From: Funneliformis mosseae
Lineage: Eukaryota > Glomeromycota > Glomeromycetes > Glomerales > Glomeraceae
NCBI GenBank assembly: GCA_910592005.1
Contig: CAJVPP010003647.1
Coordinates: 1-11,126 of the forward strand
Direction: 5' to 3'
DNA: 11,126 bases
Each line of letters begins with the position of its first letter. Position 1 is the stretch's first letter. The position numbers were made by a program, and so were the translations under genes. Of the stretch, positions 1-7,640 are shown piece by piece. Below the pieces are notes generated by a model. That model worked only from the letters and a program-made list of their open reading frames with translations. It ran no database searches and was not told the DNA's origin.

Positions 1-673
1 CATCAAAAAATAAAATGCAATAAAAATCTCAATTTTGCTAAAAAATTCCCAGAACCTGATTTTTCTAGCAATCTACCCATATGTCAGGTATCATAAGATG
101 ATTATATTATCCAATGATGTTATTAACTCTTATTTCTGATGATGACTTTGGATTTGTAATATTAATGTGCCATAGGCACATTATTTTTCTGAATGGGCGT
201 TACCATTGATGATTTATATCAATCACCTGATTAAAAGTTAGTTTATCAGAAAAACTGCATTCAAATGTACAATGTTGAACTATCCTATCATTATCAAGCT
301 CAACGCGCTTCTAACATATAGAAAATCCTACCGTTTTTGCATATAGATTGAGCTTTATATCTACCTCATCCTATGAAGAAAAAGTATCACCAATATTAAT
401 TTATACTTTATTTTCAATTTCTTTTTTAGAAGTATCAGATTTTCTGACAAGAACAACAGAACTTCTGGTATCAGAATCATCCTTAAAAGCAACCGAACCT
501 TCAGCAAATGTAGCATTAGAATCTTTTGCAAAGGATATAGAACCTCCAGCAAAGGTAACAGAGCCACTAGAATTTTCAATAAAGGTAACAGAATCTTCCG
601 TAAAAGCAGCAGACTCTTTTTTTTTGCTTAAATAAGTTTGATTATCTTTGGTAAAAAAAAAACCATAAATCAT
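1..673 (-). pseudogene. FAR1-like zinc-finger DNA-binding protein, decayed, 3' end cut by the window
   Basis: The ATG at 673-671 opens a 90-codon frame that stops at TAA 403-401. The same frame then continues past further stops at 373-371, 313-311, 202-200, 109-107 and 67-65 to TAG 40-38. The continuation reads like the FAR1/FHY3 DNA-binding domain (WRKY-GCM1 zinc-finger superfamily, often of MULE transposase origin): a GDTFSS(W)DEVD opening, Cys at 271-269 and 259-257 (CTFEC), then CLWHINITNPKSSSEIRV with Cys 178-176 and His 169-167, and a Y-N-H at 106-98 where the family has H-N-H. Each stop fits a lost Gln or Trp. After about position 50 another frame reads better, so a one-base shift is likely there. 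The N-terminal 90 residues are Ser/Thr/Phe-rich and repetitive. The family would act as a nuclear DNA-binding protein or a transposase relative; this copy is dead. Family assignment is from motif memory, not a search. Confidence 0.72.
478..620 (-). repeat. 21-nt (7-residue) tandem coding repeats in the FAR1-like remnant
   Basis: About six degenerate 21-nt units are visible. On the minus strand they encode 7-residue units of the type G/D-S-V-T/A-F-A/T-E/G. The same units read on the plus strand as A-K-V-T-E-P/S-x, which is why both strands show an ORF here. One unit near 560-575 is lengthened by 6 nt. I take the minus strand as the coding one because its frame runs straight into the FAR1-like domain. 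Confidence 0.6.
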
Positions 674-690
674 AAACTTCTATACAAAAG

Positions 691-715
691 TCATAAGAAA
701 TAGCAAGACTTATGA
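691..715. repeat. Inverted repeat TCATAAG/CTTATGA
   Basis: Perfect 7-bp arms at 691-697 and 709-715 are separated by 11 nt. It lies 18-42 bp upstream of the FAR1-like ATG (minus strand), so an operator or 5'-leader hairpin is possible. Function is not established. Confidence 0.5.
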
Positions 716-718
716 GAG

Positions 719-754
719 TTTACATTTACCATCCATAGTGGTAAAAGATGTAAA
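719..754. repeat. Imperfect hairpin TTTACA-TTTACCA / TGGTAAA-TGTAAA
   Basis: TTTACA (719-724) pairs with TGTAAA (749-754), and TTTACCA (725-731) pairs with TGGTAAA (739-745). There is a 3-nt bulge at 746-748 and a 7-nt loop at 732-738. Thirteen paired bases in 36 nt is more than I expect by chance here. It could be a protein-binding palindrome upstream of the FAR1-like gene or the relic of a small element end. Confidence 0.5.
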
Positions 755-813
755 TTAAAGACAAAGGACAAGGAAAAAAAAGGCTTAAAATTTAGACGTT
801 AAAGCAACTTTCT

Positions 814-830
814 AAAGAAGTTTCTTCTTT
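814..830. repeat. Short inverted repeat AAAGAAG/CTTCTTT
   Basis: Perfect 7-bp arms flank a TTT loop. On one strand it is a hairpin followed by T residues, resembling a simple terminator, but this is probably nuclear fungal DNA, so I do not call it one. Confidence 0.35.
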
Positions 831-906
831 TTAAATTGGTTTTTCTGTTATCATTAATACAAAAAGAATGTATATTAAATTTGCAAAAGAAAAGTGAGTG
901 AAAGAG

Positions 907-938
907 CAGCAAATATGTAATACTAGCAAATATGTAAC
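907..938. repeat. Candidate left terminal repeat (two AGCAAATATGTAA copies)
   Basis: CAGCAAATATGTAA at 907-920 is followed by TAGCAAATATGTAAC at 924-938, a direct repeat with a 17-bp period. The first copy begins with CAG, as many pogo-family ends do. An inverted, eroded copy lies at 2893-2921. Confidence 0.4.
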
Positions 939-979
939 ACTTTTTTTTTATTTGTCTATTATTGTATCACATGTTATAT

Positions 980-1038
980 ACGTGACATCACATAAATATT
1001 ATTGTCACGTGATACTGGTGATGATCACCCCTGGTGAT
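980..1038. repeat. Cluster of nested palindromes around CACGTGA and GGTGATGATCACC
   Basis: ACGTGACA (980-987) and TGTCACGT (1003-1010) are a perfect 8-bp inverted repeat. The right arm overlaps the palindrome TCACGTGA (1005-1012). Next come GGTGATGATCACC (1017-1029), itself palindromic around one base, and then ATCACC-CCT-GGTGAT, so the central ATCACC can pair on either side. It lies between the candidate transposon end and the transposase ATG. A subterminal transposase-binding region or the end of a nested short element are both plausible. Confidence 0.55.
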
Positions 1039-1615
1039 TTTAAGTAAATATCTTACTTAAATATATCATAATTATAAGTTTATTTTTTATTGACTTTTCT
1101 ATTACCATTATGTCTACAAATAATAAAAATAAGTATGTTACTTTATCAATAGCTCAAAAATAGGAGTTTTGTCAAAAAAATCTGATAATCCTTCTATACT
1201 AAATACTGAACTTACTCATTATTATAATGTTAAGCCTAATACAATTAATGAAAGAAAATTAGAATATTTATCTGTTCTGAGTTCAGAATTAGAAAGAAAC
1301 TGTTTTAAACAATCTATATATAAAGAAATCGATAATGCTGTTGGAATTTAAATATCTCAGTTTTTAGTTGCAAATCAAACTTTAAAAATTAATATTTTAC
1401 ACTATAAAGCTAAGTAGTTTGCAAATAAATTTAGTATTACTGGATTTATAGCTTCTATGAGTTAGCTGATAAATTTTAAAAAAAAAAAGATATTCGCTTA
1501 TATATCAAATCAAATGAAACTGCTAATGGTTTATCATTAGATGAAATTGATGAATATAAGCTGAAAAAATTATCCAAATATGATTTGAAAGATATTTACA
1601 ACTATAATAAAATAA

Positions 1616-1691
1616 GTATTTTAAATTTATTAATATTTGTTATTATTATTAATTAAAAGGTTTTATTTATTTACAATTTTATTTCTTTTAG
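1616..1691 (+). other. Fossil spliceosomal intron 1 of the transposase
   Basis: This 76-bp stretch starts GTATTT and ends TTCTTTTAG, with TATTAATTAA as a possible branch site. Removing it joins ATA-A to CA-TTA-TTT-TGG in frame, linking the first catalytic region directly to LFWQLE as the family needs. Read through, it gives unrelated sequence. Confidence 0.65.
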
Positions 1692-2121
1692 CATTATTTT
1701 GGCAATTAGAATCATCAAAAACTCTTGCACAAGGGTTTATAACTAGTACTAAAAATTAAAAAATAGAGTAATAATTTTGCTAATATGTAATGCTACAGGT
1801 AATGATAAACTTAAGCTATTATTTATTTATAAATACAAAAACTCTTATCTATTACATAATATATCTGTTAAAAATTCTGTACAATATTATTAGAATAAAA
1901 TTGCTTAAATGTAACAATCAATTTGGCTAAATTATCTGAAAAAAATTAAATAGGTTAATATATATTTATAGTAAAAAAAATTTATTATTAGTTAATAATA
2001 TGCTAACACATAGTAAACAGTATGAGTTACTTATTTTCAGTAATATTGAGATATATTATTTACCATCTAATACAATTCTACATTTACAATTTTTAGACTA
2101 AAAATCATTAATTCTTTCAAA

Positions 2122-2191
2122 ATAAGTATTCTAAATTATATTTAAAATTATATTTTAGCATTTTTGTTAACTTTTTTTTATTAAAATTAAG
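2122..2191 (+). other. Fossil spliceosomal intron 2 of the transposase, donor site mutated
   Basis: This 70-bp segment starts ATAAGT, which would be a consensus GTAAGT donor with its first G changed to A. It contains TTGTTAACT, then a T-rich tract, and ends ATTAAG. Its removal joins the SFK codons (2116-2121) to AKYRKLLVENR (from 2192), continuous in this protein family. The G-to-A donor change matches the mutation type seen elsewhere. Confidence 0.55.
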
Positions 2192-2892
2192 GCTAAATAT
2201 AGAAAACTATTGGTAGAAAATAGAGTTGAAAAATATGATCTTTCATAAGAATTAAATATCCTATCACTCTTATTAATATTTATAATACTATTAAATTTGT
2301 TGTTGAAGTATAAAATCAGATTGATCCTATCACTATTGAAAATTACTGGTTAAAAACTAGTATAATTTCACTAGAAAATGAGTATAATATAGATATAAAA
2401 TTAGATTTTAATATACAGAAACTACTCTATAATGATATTTTATTTACATTAGAATATATAAATGCTGATAAATTAAGTGAAGATAAAATTTTATTAGATG
2501 ATGATAAAAATTATTAAAATTATGTGATTAAGAAATAATGCAAAAATAGCTCAAGATGATAATAATGAATTAATTTCTAATATTTCTTTAAGTGATATGT
2601 TGAATAGTATTAAAAAATTAATTACTTTAAAATTTTTCATCAGAAAATTATGAGATTACTAATGAAGATCAAAGATTTTAAAGGGAATTAGGAAAAAATC
2701 TTACAATTTAAATCAAAATCTTTACTTCAATTAAAATTGGATGAATTTTTAATTTACGAATAAGAATTTATCTAGTTTTATAAATATATTGTAAATATAA
2801 TATTTTTTGTTAATACTGTAAATAAAGTTAGTAATATATAAGTACAATGGTGTTTCATATTAAAATTTAAACATGTTTCAAAATTATTAGTT

Positions 2893-2921
2893 ACTGTAGA
2901 TTAACATATTTGATAAGCTGA
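2893..2921. repeat. Candidate right terminal repeat of the pogo-like element
   Basis: TTAACATATTTGATA at 2901-2915 read in reverse complement resembles the left copy TAGCAAATATGTAAC, with 11-12 of about 16 positions alike. An ACATGTT-like word lies about 40-45 bp inward at both ends. Match quality is modest in DNA this AT-rich. Confidence 0.35.
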
Positions 2922-3241
2922 ATTTATAAAAAATTTGCATATTAGGTTCAGTATAACAAGAATATTTGATTTATTGAATATTTGGTATAATAATCTAAGA
3001 TCACTTGAATGGAAGATTTATTATATTAAGTTCTGACTATATGTTTATATCATTTTAATTAAATGATACATTATAATTTAAAAAGAATTATTAATTATTA
3101 TTCTTGTTAAATAATATTTTATCATTTAAAAATGATTTACTATTATTCTAGATAAATAAAGAAAATAATTTATTTCATATGATATGATGTATCTATGGTT
3201 ATCAAATATTTTTTATTAATCCAAAATTTAAAATATAATTA
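2922..3241. other. AT-rich spacer between two transposon remnants
   Basis: I see no coding signal. One clear palindrome, TATCATTT-TAATT-AAATGATA, lies at 3048-3068 with 8-bp arms; another weak one surrounds 3086-3107. A possible third, eroded unit of the repeat that follows lies near 3199-3222. Confidence 0.4.
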
Positions 3242-3311
3242 AAATCATGTGAAAACATTTTTATTAGTTTAAATTTATAATATAAGTCACGTGAAATATT
3301 TTTATTAGTTA
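3242..3311. repeat. Tandem CA(T/C)GTGAAA...TTTTTATTAGTT repeat
   Basis: Two copies are offset by 42 bp. The first has CATGTG at 3246-3251 and TTTTTATTAGTT ending at 3269. The second has CACGTG at 3288-3293 and TTTTTATTAGTT ending at 3310. The only core difference, CAT versus CAC, is a C-to-T type change. The pair sits directly beyond the 3' end of the minus-strand transposase remnant, so it may be that element's terminal region. Confidence 0.55.
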
Positions 3312-3330
3312 AAATCATATTATAGTAAAT

Positions 3331-3615
3331 TTAGATAAATTTAATATTATTTAATTCTTCTATAATTTTATCTGAAATTCTTCTATGAGACCTATATTTC
3401 TTAACTGCATATTCAGCTAATTTTTCACTAATTCTTTTTTGATATAAATCTATAAAATACCAAGCTTTTCTTACAAATCTTTTAATTGTAATTAAAGAAA
3501 CTGATTTAAGACTTTGAGGTACAATTTTTTTTAATCTTGCGACATACTTAATTTAGTTGAAACAATAAAAACAAATATATATGCTTGATGTGTTCAATAA
3601 ATCAAATGATTAAAA
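3331..3615 (-). pseudogene. C-terminal tail of a second DDE transposase, truncated
   Basis: From TAA 3333-3331 a stop-free frame runs back to 3552 (73 codons), past a stop at 3555-3553, and more weakly to about 3615. It reads ARLKKIVPQSLKSVSL, ITIKRFVRKAW, IDLY and LAEYAVKKYRSHRRISDKI. I associate this tail with fungal DDE transposases in which it follows a E-L-N-x-I-E-x-x-W catalytic stretch. The upstream residues hint at the end of that stretch, with a one-base shift near 3570. It has no start codon and no catalytic core, so only the 3' part remains or the rest is eroded beyond reading. The exact superfamily is uncertain. Confidence 0.55.
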
Positions 3616-3887
3616 AAAAACAAAGTTAAAAAAAATTTAAATTTTTTTTATTGCTAATTGTAGATTTGATTTATGAAGTATATAATTATAATGTGAAATA
3701 AGAATCGCTTATTGGTTAGATAATTTTAGATCATTCTGAATTTATAGCATTTATTAATAAAATTTTGGGATTTATACATTAATAACTCAGTTAAAAATTA
3801 TGCTACCTAAAATATAAATCAATAGATTAAAAGAATATGGTTTAATCTATTATTTTATCAGTTTTAATTTTAAAAATTATAACAATT
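3616..3887. other. No gene recognised
   Basis: AT-rich sequence between the second transposase tail and a doubtful coding remnant. It contains poly-A and poly-T runs around 3610-3650 and one CpG near 3706. No frame gives a convincing protein on either strand. Confidence 0.4.
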
Positions 3888-4553
3888 AAAGGACTAAATA
3901 AAATAAGAAGTTATACTAAATTTGTTGATGACTATAAATACACTGTACCATATTATTTCAATTTCCTTAATATATTGTATTAAATATACATATATTAAAA
4001 TTGACTTTTAGAATACTTTATAAAATCTTAACATAAAGTTTAAAAAATATTAAAAGCTATTTAAGAATTATTTGATAAGTTTAGTATAAGGATTTCTTAA
4101 TTTATATATATAAAAAGTTAATATATAATTCTTTGAATAATTTTGCTGCTATTAACTCTTAATATAAATAGTTTTACATCTTTATTTCTTCTAAATATCT
4201 TTATTTATTAATGTATCTTACTAAATATAATCTTACATTAGAGTTAAAGAATAAAAAATTAAATAAAAATGTAAAATTTAAATATACAGTAATAAACTTT
4301 AAACGTAAATATCTCAATGCTTATTAAACTAATTTTTATTAAAATTTAAATAGTAGATTTAGTAATTCTGATCTTTTAAATTGCTTAAATTTTACTAAAT
4401 TCAATCACAATTTAAAAAAATTTATAAAAAACAGAAAATAATTATTTTGAGACTTATTATGAAAGAATCTCAAATAGATATGAATATCAGAATTAATATA
4501 AAAGAAACTATCTAAAAAATAGCAATACTAAATATTATTATCATTATTTGTGA
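3888..4553 (+). pseudogene. Possible coding remnant of unknown family, Gln/Thr/Pro-rich in origin
   Basis: One frame without apparent indels runs 222 codons. It begins KGLNKIRSYTKFVDDYKYTV and ends with a Tyr/Asn-rich NNYFETYYERISNRYEY stretch and YYYHY. About 22 stops interrupt it, nearly all TAA, flanked by residues that make Gln plausible. The middle is Leu/Ile-rich, which C-to-T change in a Pro/Thr-rich segment would produce. Stop density is about what random DNA of this composition would give, so the case rests on residue content alone. I do not recognise the protein. Confidence 0.3.
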
Positions 4554-5314
4554 ATCTAAAAAAAAATAAAAAAACTGTATATTAATATATAAGAAAATAG
4601 AGTTACCTATAAGTATTCAAATTAATTATTTAAATTGCAAATTTTTAAAATAAAGTGATTATGTAATCTAAGGATCATATAATATTAATTCAATTATAAC
4701 TAAATTCAGCCTTAAAAAAACTTCAAAATTTATCAAATTAGATCACAGAAAGTTAAAATAATTTTGAGAATTTAGTAGTTTTTATAAGTAATAATTATAC
4801 TTTTTTTATAAATATAAAAAACTTATTATTTCTATATATAAATTCTTATAAAGTATAATTAATTTATTCTAAATTTTTTGATTTATTTTTATTTTATAAT
4901 TAATATTTATTTAATAATCAATTTAATGAATATTAATAATTTAAATTTAATAATTATAATTTAATTTATATATAAAAGTTTATTTAAGTAATTATAAATT
5001 ATATCTTTTATAATATTTATTTTATATATAGTATTACTAAATAAATATTTTATAAAAATTATCATAATATAATATAGTATATAAAATAAAGAAAAATACT
5101 TAATATATTTATAAATAAATTTTAATTATTTTCATCTATTATAAAAATAAATTAATATAAAATAAATTAAATATAAATAACTAAGCTTATATTTAAATTA
5201 CTTACTTATTTTATAATTTATAATATTTAAAGTTTTTATTAAATTAAAAATATATATATTAAGTTAAAAGAATTATCAAATTATATACTGTAAATTATAA
5301 TAATTATCAATACT
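4554..5314. other. Very AT-rich stretch, no gene recognised
   Basis: Composition rises to about 90% AT. I checked both strands and found only short open pieces. It lies 3' of the kinase remnant (minus strand), so part may be that gene's former 3' flank. No terminator or RNA gene is evident. Confidence 0.4.
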
Positions 5315-6575
5315 TTAATTAATTTTTAAGCTTTTAATTTTAAGATCTAAAATTTCATTTAATCTTTTAGTAAAATCAAGTAAATAACTTGTATAAAATA
5401 TTTGTAGATGATCTTTAATAATGATAATACTTAAATTATTATTTTAATTTTATTTGAATGCTTTATCTAATTTATAAAAATCTATAATATTATCTTTTAA
5501 TTCTTTATTAAAATTTTTTCTTTTAATATTTTTATACTAATTGTAAATATTTTATAAATTTCTGATGCATTTGACCTTTTTAATAAATCTATATCTCAGC
5601 ATTTTTTTTATTAATTTATATAACATTGTGAAATATTTTCAATAATTTTAAAATATTTTTTTTTACAAATATCTATATTAAGTTGAAAATGATAAACTTT
5701 ATTATTAAATAGATAAACATCTAATATTAATTCTCACATAATTATAAAAAAATTATATATATTACTAGCTAAAGTATAAGATTACTTTCTTAAAATTTTA
5801 GAACTACAAATGGTAAAATACTATAAATATCATTTTTTAGATATTTAAAAATAATTTACAGGTTTACATAATCCTAAATCACTAATAGATAAAATCTTAT
5901 CTCTAATATTTAAATATTGTCATAATAAAAATCACAATAAAGATTCTTTTGATATATTTTTTCTAAATCTACTTATAATATAATTTAATTATAATAATTT
6001 AATAATCCATTCATCCTTAACTATATTTGATAAATTTTTTCTCAAATTATTATTTTCTGTATATTTCATTATTATAATATAATTTAAATTTAGATCTTAA
6101 GTAAATTTATATAATTAAATAAGATTTTTATTTAAATATATTTTTAATTGACTATAATATTTATAATAATATTTACACTAAGATAAAAACAAATTAATTT
6201 AAAAACTTATTATTTAAAATTAAATATAATTATTAATATTTCTCATTTAAATAATTTATTAAACCTTTTAAGAATTATATTGATACTACTATTTCTAATC
6301 CAATTATTATCATTATATAAATAAGATTTAATAAATCTATCAATTCAATTAATTTTATATATAATACTAAATCTTTCTTTATCTAAATACTTAATATTTT
6401 TAAATTTATTATTAGAAATCTATTCTAGTAATTATATTTTATTTTGAGTATTCAATAAATTTATTTTTCTAGTTTAATTAGAATAACCTTACTAAAATAA
6501 ATTAGAATAACATTTTTTACACTAATCATATCTAGTATTTTTTTTATTGCAATTTGAGTAAATCCCTTTTTTCTA
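5315..6575 (-). pseudogene. Decayed protein kinase of the Glomeromycotina-expanded type
   Basis: Reading the minus strand and allowing a few shifts recovers a whole kinase. An N-terminal Cys segment reads NCNKKNTRYD(W)CKKC (6554-6510). Then come a (W)ISNNKFKNIKYL lead-in, a glycine-loop region near 6383-6360 with its Gly lost, and an ILKRF lysine at 6269-6267. After an intron comes a hinge, NYIIIMKYTENNNLRKNL, around 6080-6030. The catalytic loop is YCDFYYDNI at 5939-5913, where HxDFHxGNI is expected. ISDLGLCKP (Asp-Leu-Gly at 5880-5872) follows, then activation-segment and C-lobe pieces such as LLKRSNASEIYKIFT. A tail, TSYLLDFTKRLNEIL, ends at TAA 5317-5315. Shifts lie near 5955-5970, 5905-5913 and 5530-5545. 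The changes (His to Tyr, Gly to Asp, APE to CSS) inactivate it. Working relatives are Ser/Thr-type signalling kinases with hundreds of paralogues in these fungi. Confidence 0.8.
6178..6245 (-). other. Probable fossil intron in the kinase remnant
   Basis: Between the ILKRFNK lysine strand and the next homologous exon (YYYKYYSQLKIYLNKNLI, starting about 6177) the minus strand has a T-rich tract ending TTTTTATCTTAG, a good acceptor with AG at 6179-6178. The donor is eroded; its position is a guess. Confidence 0.4.
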
Positions 6576-6731
6576 AATAATATAATATTATAATATTATT
6601 TTATTATTATTTTAAAATATAAAAATATAAGATTTACTTAATAGATATATATATTAAATATATAAAAATAATATTTTATATTATTAATTTAATTATATTT
6701 AAATTATATATATTTATTAATAAAAATAAAA
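6576..6731. other. AT-rich flank of the kinase remnant
   Basis: This is upstream of the recognisable N-terminal Cys segment on the minus strand and may contain the lost start codon and promoter. Nothing specific can be read. Confidence 0.35.
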
Positions 6732-7640
6732 AATAACTTACTTCCTAATAAATTTATTTTTTAATTAAATAAAATTTGTCATTATTATAATAATAAGTAT
6801 AATTAAATACTGATAATTAATAAAAATAACTTATAAATAATAAAATTAATTTTTTTATATAAAAATTTTAGTTGATTTTAAATTACAATCACAAATATGA
6901 TTAAATATTAATAATCAATAAAAATAATTTATAAACTAATAAAATTTATTTTTTTAAATAAAAAATTTAGTTGATTTTTAATTATAGTAACAAATATCAT
7001 TAAATATTGATAATTAATAAAATAATTTATAAGTTAATAAAATTTATTTTTTAAAATAAAATTTAGCTAACTTTAAATTACAATAATAAGTATAATTAAA
7101 TATTGATAATTAATAAAATAATTTACCATTTATTATATTATTAATTATTTTTATTAAATAAAAAATTTAATTAACTTTAAATTATAGTTAAATAATTATA
7201 ATTAATAAAAATAACTTACTCTTTAATAAAATTTATTTTTAAAATTTAGTTAACTTTAAATTACAGTAATAAATATAATTAAATACTAATAATTAATAAA
7301 AATAATTTACTATCTATTATATTATTAATTAATTTTTAAATAAAAAATTTAGTTGAATTTAAATTATACTAAAAATATTAATATTTTACTTTCTGAAATA
7401 TTATAAAGAATATTAATATTATTTATTTAAATTATAATATATTAATTGAATTAATATTAATAATTTACCATCTAAATTATTAATATTTTAATTTCAATAA
7501 AATTTTTATTTATAAATTAATAAAAATTAAATAAATTATAAATATAAATAATTTACCAACTAAAAATATCATTAATTATATAAAATAAATAAATTAAAAT
7601 ATAAATAAATAAATAACTTATTCCTAATAATATTATAGAT
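6732..7640. repeat. Degenerate tandem repeat, about 95-bp period
   Basis: A core of the form AATAAYTTAYnnnCTAATA recurs at 6732, 6825, 6923, 7021, 7117, 7210 and 7301, with spacings of 93, 98, 98, 96, 93 and 91 bp. Eroded copies follow at 7460, 7547 and 7612. Each regular unit also carries AAAATTTATTTTTTAAATAA, then AGTTRACTTTAAATTACA, then ATTAAATAYTGATAATTAAT, always in that order. The regular phase and multi-word conservation exclude simple AT richness. It contains no reading frame. A satellite or minisatellite, or the internal repeat of a non-autonomous element, are the main options. Confidence 0.75.

Larger units (their letters stand above)
674..906. other. Upstream region of the FAR1-like remnant, shared with the left flank of the transposon
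   Basis: This 233-bp stretch has no coding signal that I can see. It lies 5' of the minus-strand FAR1-like frame and just outside the candidate transposon end at 907. It is more balanced in composition than the DNA to its right and holds three short inverted repeats, listed separately. I cannot identify a TATA box with confidence. Confidence 0.4.
1110..2790 (+). pseudogene. pogo/Tigger-like transposase (CENP-B-type HTH plus DDE domain), dead
   Basis: The start is the ATG at 1110 (MSTNNKNKYVTLSIAQK). An N-terminal helix-turn-helix (to about 1245) is followed by a CENP-B/Tc5-type HTH (about 1270-1510, with AKxFANKFxITGF) and then a DDE_1 core. First acid: Asn codon 1606-1608 where Asp is expected, leading across an intron to LFWQLESSKTLAQG. 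Next come CNATG (about 1777-1790) and LLLVNNMLTH with Asn at 1994-1996 for the second Asp. YLPSNT and LQFLD keep the third Asp as GAC at 2096-2098. The last two acids are exactly 34 codons apart, right for pogo-like enzymes. After a second intron come KYRKLLVENRVEKYDLS and a C-terminal tail to about 2790. Breaks: many TAA/TAG at Gln or Trp positions, and one-base losses near 1172-1180, 1478-1488, 1751-1757, 1973-1980 and 2099-2104. Two of the three catalytic acids are changed. It would have bound the element ends in the nucleus. Confidence 0.82.
907..2921 (+). mobile_element. Degenerate pogo/Tigger-like DNA transposon (Tc1/mariner superfamily)
   Basis: The element holds a dead DDE transposase of the CENP-B/pogo type (1110 to about 2790). 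Candidate ends are near 907-938 and 2893-2921, where AGCAAATATGTAA-like sequence appears in inverted orientation. That gives about 2.0 kb, a usual size for pogo elements, which move by cut-and-paste and duplicate a TA dinucleotide. The right end is poorly preserved and I cannot place the TA duplication. Alternative borders are the CACGTG-type repeats at 980-1012 and 3246-3293. The element cannot encode a working transposase. Confidence 0.55.

Noticed and set aside
361..579. Minus-strand Leu-rich frame of 72 codons
   Set aside because: Out of frame with the FAR1-like reading; composition is an artefact of the repeat.
348..635. Plus-strand open frame of 95 codons
   Set aside because: It is the antisense shadow of the 21-nt repeats. 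The minus-strand frame continues into FAR1-like motifs, whereas this one leads nowhere and has no ATG at its start.
814..830. Intrinsic (bacterial) terminator
   Set aside because: The hairpin is short and AT-rich and the context is eukaryotic.
1169..1351. Independent small gene with TTG start
   Set aside because: It is an internal piece of the transposase between a one-base shift and a TAA; homology extends on both sides.
6732..7640. CRISPR array
   Set aside because: Units of about 95 bp are similar along their whole length, with no short conserved repeat alternating with unique spacers.
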